Positions 44,666 through 52,109 of a DNA stretch of 64,000 nucleotides are shown one piece after another. The notes under the pieces were generated by a model. That model was not told where the DNA came from. It saw only the letters and a list, made by a program, of their open reading frames with translations, and did no database searches. The DNA is from an uncultured Rhodocyclaceae bacterium. GTDB lineage: Bacteria; Pseudomonadota; Gammaproteobacteria; Burkholderiales; Rhodocyclaceae. Every line of letters begins with the position of its first letter. The first letter of the stretch is position 1. The position numbers and the translations under genes were made by a program. The stretch is taken from assembly GCA_907163075.1 (NCBI GenBank), contig CAJQTY010000002.1, forward strand, positions 310,001 to 374,000, given 5' to 3'.

Positions 44666-44710
44666 AAAAGTATGCGCTGTCTTGCTACGCTATGCAACGA
44701 CTAGAAATAA

Positions 44711-44730
44711 AAAACCCGGAAAATCCGGGT
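44711..44730 (-). terminator. Rho-independent terminator of argA
   Basis: On the minus strand ACCCGGA, loop TTT, TCCGGGT, then a run of T (44709-44714). A strong intrinsic terminator about 45 bases after the argA stop; it also marks host sequence outside the element. Confidence 0.8.
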
Positions 44731-44774
44731 CTTATTTGATTCGTTGCTACGTTGTGACACGTCCTGAAATATAC

Positions 44775-46094
44775 TCAAAGAGGTTTTGAAAACACCTTTG
44801 AACGACGCTGCAGGTTATAGACCAGCCGCTTTTCCGTCGGCAACTGGTCAACCGTCTGCTCGACGAATCCGCGCTCCCTGAACCAGTGCGCGGTCACCGT
44901 CGTCAGCACGAACAAGCGCTTAATATTCACCGCCCGGGCGCGCGTCTCGATACGCTTGAGCAACTGCTCACCATATCCCCAGCGGCGATAGTGCGGATGC
45001 ACGGCGACGCAAGCCAGCTCGGCCTGGTCGTCGCCATACGGGTAGAGCGCGGCGCAGCCGACGATCAATCCGTCGTGCTCGACCACCGAGAAACGGGTAA
45101 TTTCGCGTTCAAGCAGTTCGCGCGAACGGCGCACGAGCGTCCCGGCCTCCTCGAGCGGCTCAATCAGCGCCACCAGGCCGCTGATGTCGTCGGGGCGGGC
45201 ATCGCGCAGAATTTCAAGCGACTCGCGGGTAATGATGGTACCCACGCCATCGCGCGAGAAAAGCTCGCGCAGCAGGGTGCCGTCCTCATTGAAACTGATC
45301 ATGTGCACCCGGCCGACCCCGGCACGGCTGGCGCGCACGGCGTGCGGCAGGTAACGCTTGAGATCGGGAGACAGCCAGTCGCCGATCGACAGTAGCCGCT
45401 CAGCCGTATCGGTGGTCAATTCGTCGAGCAGCTTCCCGTCGATATCGGTCACGCCCTGGCTGTCGGTGAGAAAGATCAGTTTATCGGCATTGATGGCCGT
45501 CGCCGTCGCCTCGGCCACTTCCTCCATCGCCAGGTTGAATATCTCGCCCGTCGGGCTGGCGCCCAAGCACGACAGGATCACGATATTGCCGATACCAAGC
45601 TGGGCCCGGATGCCTTCGGCATCGATCTTGCGCACGCTTCCGGCATATTGCATGTCGACACCGTCAAGTACGCCGAGCGGCCTGGCCGTGATGAAGTTGC
45701 CTGCGATCACGCGAATCGTGCTGTTGGCCATTGGCGTATCGGGCAGGCCCTGCGAAAGCAGCGCATCAATTTCCAGGTAAACACTGCCCACTGCATCAAT
45801 CACGCAGTCGAGGGTCGCCGCGTCGGTCACACGGTATCCGCCGTGCGTCACCGACTTGATGCCTTTCTCGCTCAGCTCCTCCTCGATCTGCGGCCGCGCC
45901 CCATGCACCAGCACCAGGCGCACGCCCAGCGCCGCCAGCAGATTGGCGTCATAGGCCAGCGTGCGCGCCAGCGGCCCGGAGATGGCCTTGCCGCCAAAGG
46001 CAATGACGAACGTTTTGCCGCGAAACAAATTGACGTAGGGCGCAACCGACCGGAACAACGATACGAAGTGGGCGGAACTCAACTCTTCGTTCAT
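44775..46094 (-). CDS. argA: N-acetylglutamate synthase (amino-acid kinase plus GNAT)
   Basis: 439 residues. Makes N-acetylglutamate, the first step of arginine synthesis. The N-terminal amino-acid-kinase-like domain (about 20-285) has KTFVIAFGGKAISGPLARTLAYD and LVHGARPQIEEELSEKGI. The C-terminal acetyltransferase domain has VHPHYRRWGYGEQLLKRIETRAR for acetyl-CoA and ends TAHWFRERGFVEQTVDQLP. Typical ArgA of gamma/betaproteobacteria. Last gene of rsmE-pap-argA, four bases after pap, with a terminator downstream. Confidence 0.95.
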   Translation of the reverse strand: MNEELSSAHFVSLFRSVAPYVNLFRGKTFVIAFGGKAISGPLARTLAYDANLLAALGVRLVLVHGARPQIEEELSEKGIKSVTHGGYRVTDAATLDCVIDAVGSVYLEIDALLSQGLPDTPMANSTIRVIAGNFITARPLGVLDGVDMQYAGSVRKIDAEGIRAQLGIGNIVILSCLGASPTGEIFNLAMEEVAEATATAINADKLIFLTDSQGVTDIDGKLLDELTTDTAERLLSIGDWLSPDLKRYLPHAVRASRAGVGRVHMISFNEDGTLLRELFSRDGVGTIITRESLEILRDARPDDISGLVALIEPLEEAGTLVRRSRELLEREITRFSVVEHDGLIVGCAALYPYGDDQAELACVAVHPHYRRWGYGEQLLKRIETRARAVNIKRLFVLTTVTAHWFRERGFVEQTVDQLPTEKRLVYNLQRRSKVFSKPL

Positions 46095-46098
46095 GTCG

Positions 46099-47613
46099 CT
46101 ATTTATCCTTGTTTGACTTTGCTGCAGATTTTTCGGTATTCAGTGCTTTTTCCAGACGCTCGCAGATGGTCCGCAGGATTTTGACCCGCGCAAAACTCTT
46201 GTCGTTCGCCTCGACCAGCGTCCACGGCGCGGTACTGGTGCTCGTCCGGTCAACCATGTCGCAGACGGCAGCATGGTAGGCCGCGCTCTTGTCCCGGTTA
46301 CGCCAGTCTTCCTCGGTGATCTTGAAACGCTTGAACTCGATTTTCTCGCGCTCCTTGAAGCGCCTCAGTTGCTCCTTGTCACTGATCTGCAGCCAGAACT
46401 TGATGACAATCGCTCCATCCTTGTGCAACTCGTGTTCGAAATCGTTGATCTCGCTGTAGGCCCGCAGCCAGTCCGCTTCCGCGCAAAAACCTTCGACCCG
46501 CTCGACCAGCACGCGGCCATACCAGGTGCGGTCGAAAATGCTCACCCGGCCGACGCGCGGTATGTGTCGCCAGAAGCGCCAGAGGTAGGGCTGTGCGCGC
46601 TCCTCCTCAGTTGGTGCGGCGACCGGGACGATCTGATACTGGCGCGCGTCAATCGCGGCGGTGACCCGGCGGATGCTGCCGCCCTTGCCTGCCGCGTCCG
46701 ATCCTTCAAAGGCGATGATCAATGAGTGTTTCTTGAATTCGGGATACCGCACGAGTTCGGACAGCCGCCCCTGCCACTTGGCAAGCTGCGCCTCGTAGGC
46801 TTTCTTCTCGAGCTGCTGCGTCAGGTCAAGCGCGGTGAGCACGTCGAGCGTATCGATCTTGTGCGTCATCGGAGGCGCTACGGGATAGTTCTGCTCGCGC
46901 GTGTCGGCCAGGCGCTTTTGCAGTGCATCGAGCACGACCTTGCCGACGGTAAGCGAGCGATAGCGGTCGTCGGTTCCTTCGACAACGATCCACGGCGCCC
47001 ACGGCGTGTTGGTCATGCGCAGCACATGGCCCGCCGCCTCTTGCAGCTTGTCGTAGGTCTTCAGGCGCGCCCAGCTTTCCTTGGTCACCCGCCAGGCCGT
47101 GCGCGGGTCTTTCTCGATGGCTTTCAGACGCTGGCGCTGGCCGTCCTTGGAGAGATGGAACCAGAACTTGAGCACCAGCGCCCCCTCATTGACCAGCATC
47201 GCCTCGAAGCGGTTGATCTGATCCATGCGCTGGTCGAGGTCGCCCTTGGCCAGATTGCCCTGGATGTGTTCGGCAATCGGATTGGAATACCACGATCCGG
47301 CAAAGATCCCGATCCGCCCCTTAGGCGGAAGCGCCCGCCAGTAGCGCCACATGTACGGACGCTCGCGCTCTTCGTCAGTCGGTGCAGAAAAGGCCAGCGT
47401 CGAGAGGTAGCGCGGGTCCATCCACTCGTACAGCACGTTGATCGTTTCACCCTTGCCGGAGCCGTCAACACCGCTGACCAGTATGACAACCGGGAATTTG
47501 CCGTTTTCACGCAAATCAAATTGCGTATCGAGCAGCGCAGCTCGCAGCTTCGGTTCTTCCTGGCGGAAGGTTTCCTTGTCGATTTTGTGTCCCAGTTCTG
47601 CCGATTCAAACAT
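46099..47613 (-). CDS. pap: Polyphosphate:AMP phosphotransferase (two-domain PPK2)
   Basis: 504 residues. Transfers phosphate from polyphosphate to AMP, giving ADP. It has two fused PPK2 domains: N-terminal Walker A VSGVDGSGKGETINVL with PYMWRYWRALPPKGRIGIF, and C-terminal FEGSDAAGKGGSIRRV with PYLWRFWRHIPRVGRVSIFDRTWYGRVLVERVEGF. The second domain has the lid lysine/arginine set intact (DRTWYGR). About 500 residues is the usual length of two-domain class II enzymes, known from Acinetobacter. It suits an organism that stores polyphosphate. Nine bases after rsmE and four before argA, so one operon. Confidence 0.95.
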   Translation of the reverse strand: MFESAELGHKIDKETFRQEEPKLRAALLDTQFDLRENGKFPVVILVSGVDGSGKGETINVLYEWMDPRYLSTLAFSAPTDEERERPYMWRYWRALPPKGRIGIFAGSWYSNPIAEHIQGNLAKGDLDQRMDQINRFEAMLVNEGALVLKFWFHLSKDGQRQRLKAIEKDPRTAWRVTKESWARLKTYDKLQEAAGHVLRMTNTPWAPWIVVEGTDDRYRSLTVGKVVLDALQKRLADTREQNYPVAPPMTHKIDTLDVLTALDLTQQLEKKAYEAQLAKWQGRLSELVRYPEFKKHSLIIAFEGSDAAGKGGSIRRVTAAIDARQYQIVPVAAPTEEERAQPYLWRFWRHIPRVGRVSIFDRTWYGRVLVERVEGFCAEADWLRAYSEINDFEHELHKDGAIVIKFWLQISDKEQLRRFKEREKIEFKRFKITEEDWRNRDKSAAYHAAVCDMVDRTSTSTAPWTLVEANDKSFARVKILRTICERLEKALNTEKSAAKSNKDK

Positions 47614-47622
47614 GATCTACCC

Positions 47623-48366
47623 CTATTTGAAATCACCCCATAAACACTGAATCACGGCCAGTGCCGCCAGCCCCGCCGTTTCGGTACGCAATACGCGCGG
47701 ACCGAGTCGAACCGGGACATAGCCGGCCTGCAAGCTCATTTCCAGCTCATCCGGGTCCAGCCCGCCCTCGGCACCGATCAGCAATTCGACAGGCGCTCCC
47801 GGCGCCGGGAGTTCGATGCCGTCGAAGGCCCGCTGCGCTCCCGGAGCGAGCACCAGGCGCAACACTTTGGCCCCGGCCGGCTTGCGCAGCCAGTTATCCA
47901 GGGTCTGCAAATCCGCCACGTCCGGCACCCGGTTACGCCCGCTTTGCTCGCAGGCCGCCACGGCGACGCCTCGCCAGTGCTCCACCCGACGTTCGGCTCG
48001 CTCGCCCGCGAGCCGAACCACGCTGCGCCGCGATGCCACCGGCACGATACCCGTCACGCCCAATTCGACAGCCTTCTGCACCGTCATGTCCATTTTTTCG
48101 CCCGCCTGCAAGGCCTGCACCAGCGTCACCTTGATCGGCGATTCGCATTCGGCATCGCGCCATTGCAGAATGTCGACGGCCACCCTCTCACGATCGAGCG
48201 CGGCGATGCGCGCGACATACTCGCCGCCGCAACCGTCAAAAAGCACGAGATCGTCGCCAACCCCCAGCCGCAGGACGCGGCACGCGTGTCTCGCCGCGTT
48301 CTCCGGCAGATCGGCGCGGGCACCCGCCATCAGCGGCTTCGGGCAAAAGAAACGGGGTAAATTCAT
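47623..48366 (-). CDS. rsmE: 16S rRNA m3U1498 methyltransferase RsmE
   Basis: 247 residues from ATG 48366 (MNLPRFFCPKPLMAGARADL), the family start; the 11-codon extension is dropped. PUA-like N-terminal domain with HACRVLRLGVGDDLVLFDG, then the SPOUT domain with QALQAGEKMDMTVQKAVELGV, GIVPVASRRSVVRL and the SAM-binding knot LLIGAEGGLDPDELEM and LGPRVLRTETAGLAALAVIQ. Methylates N3 of U1498 in 16S rRNA. First gene of rsmE-pap-argA and divergent from the thioredoxin-like gene. Confidence 0.96.
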   Translation of the reverse strand: MNLPRFFCPKPLMAGARADLPENAARHACRVLRLGVGDDLVLFDGCGGEYVARIAALDRERVAVDILQWRDAECESPIKVTLVQALQAGEKMDMTVQKAVELGVTGIVPVASRRSVVRLAGERAERRVEHWRGVAVAACEQSGRNRVPDVADLQTLDNWLRKPAGAKVLRLVLAPGAQRAFDGIELPAPGAPVELLIGAEGGLDPDELEMSLQAGYVPVRLGPRVLRTETAGLAALAVIQCLWGDFK

Positions 48367-48421
48367 GGTGGTATTATAGATAAATACCGTTATCAACATA
48401 GAGCGCCGGAGTACCTAAGTT

Positions 48422-48976
48422 ATGGCCGTTAGTCCGCCCCTTTGCAACTTTGGCTGGAAAGCCCCCGATTTTGAGCTTACCGATACCGATGACGCCCAGC
48501 AGACGCTGGCAACGCTGCGTGGAGTCAACGGACTGGTGCTTATGTTCATTTGCAATCATTGCCCTTACGTGAAGGCCGTCATCGACCGCATCTGCCGCGA
48601 CGCGAAGGAGCTTCAAGCGATGGGGATTGGCGTGGCGGCGATCATGAGCAACGACACGCAGGCCTACCCGGAAGACTCTTTCGCCAATATGACAAAATGG
48701 GCCAAGCAACTCGACTTCCCCTTCACGTATCTTTACGACCCGAGCCAGAGTGTTGCCCGCGATTACGGTGCCGTGTGCACTCCAGATTTCTTCGGCTTCA
48801 ACCGTGATCTGGAACTGCAATACCGTGGCCGACTCGATTCGAGTGGAATCGCCCCTGCCGCACCCGACGCGCGCCGTGAACTGGTTGAAGCCATGCGGCA
48901 AATTTCCGCCACCGGTCAGGGCCCGTCCGAGCAAATAGCCAGCATGGGCTGCTCAATCAAATGGCTGCATGGCTGA
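48422..48976 (+). CDS. Thioredoxin-like / AhpC-TSA family protein
   Basis: 184 residues, cytoplasmic. Thioredoxin fold with the redox pair in LMFICNHCPYVKAVIDRICRD (CxxC with His between), APDFELTDTDDAQQTL before it and cis-Pro region GAVCTPDFFGFNRDLELQYRG after. The CNHCPYVK motif is typical of a peroxiredoxin-like/thioredoxin family protein common in proteobacteria. It probably reduces disulfides or peroxides; the physiological partner is unknown. Single gene, divergent from rsmE. Confidence 0.88.
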   Translation: MAVSPPLCNFGWKAPDFELTDTDDAQQTLATLRGVNGLVLMFICNHCPYVKAVIDRICRDAKELQAMGIGVAAIMSNDTQAYPEDSFANMTKWAKQLDFPFTYLYDPSQSVARDYGAVCTPDFFGFNRDLELQYRGRLDSSGIAPAAPDARRELVEAMRQISATGQGPSEQIASMGCSIKWLHG

Positions 48977-49049
48977 GTTGAGAAACTGAAGGCCGTGCTG
49001 AAAACGGCAAAATGCCAACGACAAAGCATCGGCTTTACTGTGATCGAAA

Positions 49050-49220
49050 TTAGCCCGGGTGCTTGCTGGACAGACAGTACAGCCGCTTTTTCTGGGGCTC
49101 GCGCAGGTCGATCGGTTCGGCGATTCGGTCGTCCATTCCGGCAGTCAGGCCGCCTTCGTGGTCTCCCGGCAAGGCGTTGGTGATCATCGGTTTCTTGACG
49201 ATACGCTGCAGGCCCGTGGC
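49050..49220 (-). pseudogene. Response-regulator receiver domain remnant
   Basis: On the minus strand: NALPGDHEGGLTAGMDDRIAEPIDLRE, which matches the last third of receiver domains of hybrid histidine kinases ([26 protein letters not shown]). The switch lysine is replaced (AEPID for SKPID) and nothing before it matches the phospho-acceptor part. Too short and altered to be functional. It is the only recognisable item in the 403-bp gap between the thioredoxin-like and sulP genes. Confidence 0.5.
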
Positions 49221-49379
49221 CGTCGTGCTCGCCGACTCATCATCCGCGGCTCCGGCAGTGAGAACAGAAACGGGATCTTGATGCTCAGCCGCAGCCATCA
49301 GAAAATCCGGCAATTCGTCGAAGCCGGCTATCCCGAGAGTTCATCACACGCAGACATGTCGTCGTCAGACGCAACGTGC

Positions 49380-51590
49380 TCAGTTCTCCTGCAGAAGCGT
49401 CAATTCGTCGTCGGTATGCCGCAGGCGTATCGCCAGCGTTCGGGCAAGTTGCGAAACAAGGATGAACGCAATGCGCTTGTGGGCGTCTGCCAGGTGACTG
49501 AATTTTTCCTGGGTCAGGACATACAGTTCCAGATCCGTCGATGCAATGGCGTCGTTTCCGCGCGGCTTGCGATCAAGAAAAGCCAGGCCGCCAAAAAACT
49601 CACCGCGACCGTACGTGGCGATATGGCACAAACGCGCACTCCCCCCCACGCTGCCCATGATGCGCACCTCTCCGCTACGAATCAGGTAGAGATCAGCTCC
49701 CGAATCACCGCGCGAAAAAATGGTTTCTCCGGCCTTGCACGAACGTGTTTCCATGCAGGCTTTCAGATCGGTCAACGTATCGGGTTTGCTCCCCTTGAAC
49801 AGTTCGATTTCGTGCAGTTCAAGCGGCGGCAACTGAACTTCGGTCTTTACCAGGTCACCGAGCAGACGATCTTCAACCCATTCGATCGCCGCTTCGAGCG
49901 TAGGCATGATGATTACCTTCTCGCCATCCGAAACCAAACCGGCAAGTTCGAGAAATTCACGCAGATTGCGGCCATTGGGCAAACTCTCGCGTACATTGGA
50001 GAGCAATAGCGGAACACCGCGCTCGGAGAGTACGTCGCGTACCAGGTTGAGCATGTGTGCCGCGGTCACGTCGACCGACTGCACGCGTTGCATGTCAAGT
50101 ATCAGGTAGTCGGTTGTTGCCAATTCAGGCTCAAGCGTCAGGTAGAGCTGATGCGTGGTGCCAAAAAAGAGACTGCCCTGCAGCTCGAAAATGACGGATG
50201 AATTACCTTTCTGTTCAAGGATGCGCATTTCCTCTTCCGGCCGGTACCAGGTCGATGAACGCTGACCGACAAAGCTTTTGCGCCGCACCACGTTGCCGCC
50301 GACCTGCTCGCGCAGGAAAAGGATGATCGAGAGAATAACGCCGACGGCCGATGCGGCGATCAGGCCGACGAGCAGGGCAACCGCAACGACAGCGAGCACT
50401 ACCGAGAAGTCGAGTACGGTCGAGCGCGACTCAAGGAAGCGCAGCGGATCCGTATCGATCATACGCAGTCCGACGACGATCAGAACGCCACTGAGCGTGG
50501 CGATCGGTATCCAGGCAACAAAAGCGCCGAGCAGCATGGCAACGACCAGTGCCATAACGCCTTCGACAATTCCGGAAATCCGCGTCTTGGCACCGCTCGA
50601 AAGATTGACCAGGCTGGCGCCCATGGTTCCGGCTCCCGGCATGCCACCAATGGTCGAAGCGACGACGTTGGCAAATCCCTGCGCGGCCAGTTCACGATTC
50701 GGATCGTGGCGCGTACGCGTCATCTGATCAAGAACGACGCAGGTTTTCAAAGTGTCAATGGAAAGCAGCGCGGCCAGTGTGATCGCGCTGCCGACCAGCC
50801 CCGCGACCTGCGAGAGCTTGAGTTCGCCGATCTGATACCAGCGATCGGTGATCAGTTCGACATACCCTTCGCCCGTCGCACCGAGCGTACCGATAACCAA
50901 GGTGTTCCCGGCAAGCTCCAGCATCGACGGGTCGGTGCTGGCAATCCCGGCATAGGTCAGAATGCCGGCGGCAATCCCGATGATCGTTCCCGGCACCGCC
51001 TTGGTCACTTTCGGCGCCACGAGCATCGTCACGACCGTCACGGCACCAATCGCAAGTCCGCGCCAGTCCCAGTGCTGCGGCTTGATCAATACCTCCAGCC
51101 AGGAAATTCCGGCCGGTGCTCCGGCAAACTTCGGCAACTGGCTGCCGATGATGATCAGACCAACGCCGCTCAGGTAGCCGCTGACCACCGGGTATGGAAT
51201 ATATTTGATCAGCCGGCCAACGCCGAGAAATCCGATGAGCATCTGGATCAGGCCCGTCAGAATGCCGAGCACGGTCATCATCAGGACAACGGGGATGGGC
51301 TGAACGCCTTGCGACACCAGTTGTATGGCAAACGCGGCAAGAACCGCCGCGGCAGGCGCGCAGGGGGCGCTGATCAGGCGATCAGTACCGCCGAAAGTGG
51401 GTGCGATGAGCCCGAGGGCCGTCGCCCCGAGGATGCCGGCCAAGGCACCGAAAGCGGCATAGTGGGGGCTGATTGCCGAATAGACGGTGACGCCAAATGC
51501 CACTGCCGCGGGCAAGGCTACGAGCATGGCCGCGAAGCCACCCCAGAAGTCGCCCGAATAGCGCATCCATGTTCCGGAAAACTCGCGCAT
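49380..51590 (-). CDS. SulP anion transporter fused to STAS and cNMP-binding domains
   Basis: 736 residues. SLC26/SulP core with about 12-14 helices (DFWGGFAAMLVALPAAVAFGVTVY; GLIAPTFGGTDRLISAPCAPAAAVLAAF; ANVVASTIGGMPGAGTMGASLVNLSSGAKTRISG). A STAS domain follows (about 480-590, DYLILDMQRVQSVDVTAAHML), then a Crp-like cNMP-binding domain (about 610-725, GETIFSRGDSGADLYLIRSGEVRIMG and GRGEFFGGLAFLDRKPRGND). Substrate may be sulfate, bicarbonate or another anion. The cyclic-nucleotide domain suggests allosteric control. Start ATG 51590 has a strong GGAGGAAG site. Confidence 0.93.
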   Translation of the reverse strand: MREFSGTWMRYSGDFWGGFAAMLVALPAAVAFGVTVYSAISPHYAAFGALAGILGATALGLIAPTFGGTDRLISAPCAPAAAVLAAFAIQLVSQGVQPIPVVLMMTVLGILTGLIQMLIGFLGVGRLIKYIPYPVVSGYLSGVGLIIIGSQLPKFAGAPAGISWLEVLIKPQHWDWRGLAIGAVTVVTMLVAPKVTKAVPGTIIGIAAGILTYAGIASTDPSMLELAGNTLVIGTLGATGEGYVELITDRWYQIGELKLSQVAGLVGSAITLAALLSIDTLKTCVVLDQMTRTRHDPNRELAAQGFANVVASTIGGMPGAGTMGASLVNLSSGAKTRISGIVEGVMALVVAMLLGAFVAWIPIATLSGVLIVVGLRMIDTDPLRFLESRSTVLDFSVVLAVVAVALLVGLIAASAVGVILSIILFLREQVGGNVVRRKSFVGQRSSTWYRPEEEMRILEQKGNSSVIFELQGSLFFGTTHQLYLTLEPELATTDYLILDMQRVQSVDVTAAHMLNLVRDVLSERGVPLLLSNVRESLPNGRNLREFLELAGLVSDGEKVIIMPTLEAAIEWVEDRLLGDLVKTEVQLPPLELHEIELFKGSKPDTLTDLKACMETRSCKAGETIFSRGDSGADLYLIRSGEVRIMGSVGGSARLCHIATYGRGEFFGGLAFLDRKPRGNDAIASTDLELYVLTQEKFSHLADAHKRIAFILVSQLARTLAIRLRHTDDELTLLQEN

Positions 51591-52109
51591 TATTCTTCCT
51601 CCGAAAGTATGTGAGCCATTTCTCGGCGCAGATGCTTAGAACGTATCGACATATTAGCTTGGGCATAAAACGATACGCATGAAAGTCACTTAATATTTAC
51701 CGTGCGGTTCGTGAATCAACTAGACTTGTCAGCCAGCGTTGTAGTCTGCCAAATGATTGCTGCCTGCATCGACATTGGCTGACCGGGACGGCAGGTGACA
51801 ACTCCGTCCGGCGCGAACAAATTGGCCCGCTACCGTCTCTTTCCCAGCCGACGGATCACAAGGGAGCTTGATAATGTTGGCAAGTGAAATCGTTTACTTC
51901 CGTATGAACCTAGAATCCCTGGATGACCAGAACATATTTTCCAACGAATATTCTTCTCACCCTGACCGTGAAAAGCAAGTGTCTTTACAGCGCACTTGGC
52001 TGTCATCGAAACTTGTGTAATGCTACCCCCTGTACTGGTGCATTCTGGCGCAGCACCAGCCTTGGCCCAACCCAAGTGTTGTCCGTAAACCTACTGGAGT
52101 ACCTGTCCG
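51591..52109. other. 519-bp divergent intergenic region, sulP / glgP
   Basis: Contains the sulP ribosome site at its left end and the glgP leader at its right end (TGGAG about 10 bases before the ATG). The minus-strand frame at 51830-52075 shows no family. I could not pick a confident promoter. Confidence 0.45.

Larger units (their letters stand above)
35490..44710. mobile_element. P4-like integrated genetic element between yggX and argA
   Basis: About 9.2 kb bounded by integrase-arm-like repeats at both ends and carrying, all on the minus strand: integrase, a small unknown protein, higB with three antitoxin genes, a DUF6499-like protein, an AlpA-type regulator, two small genes, a TOPRIM/DUF927 primase-helicase and a Cys-rich protein. 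The absence of capsid, tail or conjugation genes is typical of phage satellites and P4-like islands. Exact ends are uncertain: no perfect att duplication longer than 10 bp was found by eye. Confidence 0.8.

Noticed and set aside
49059-50009. 316-codon plus-strand frame over the receiver fossil and sulP 3' end
   Set aside because: Mostly antisense to the cNMP domain of SulP.
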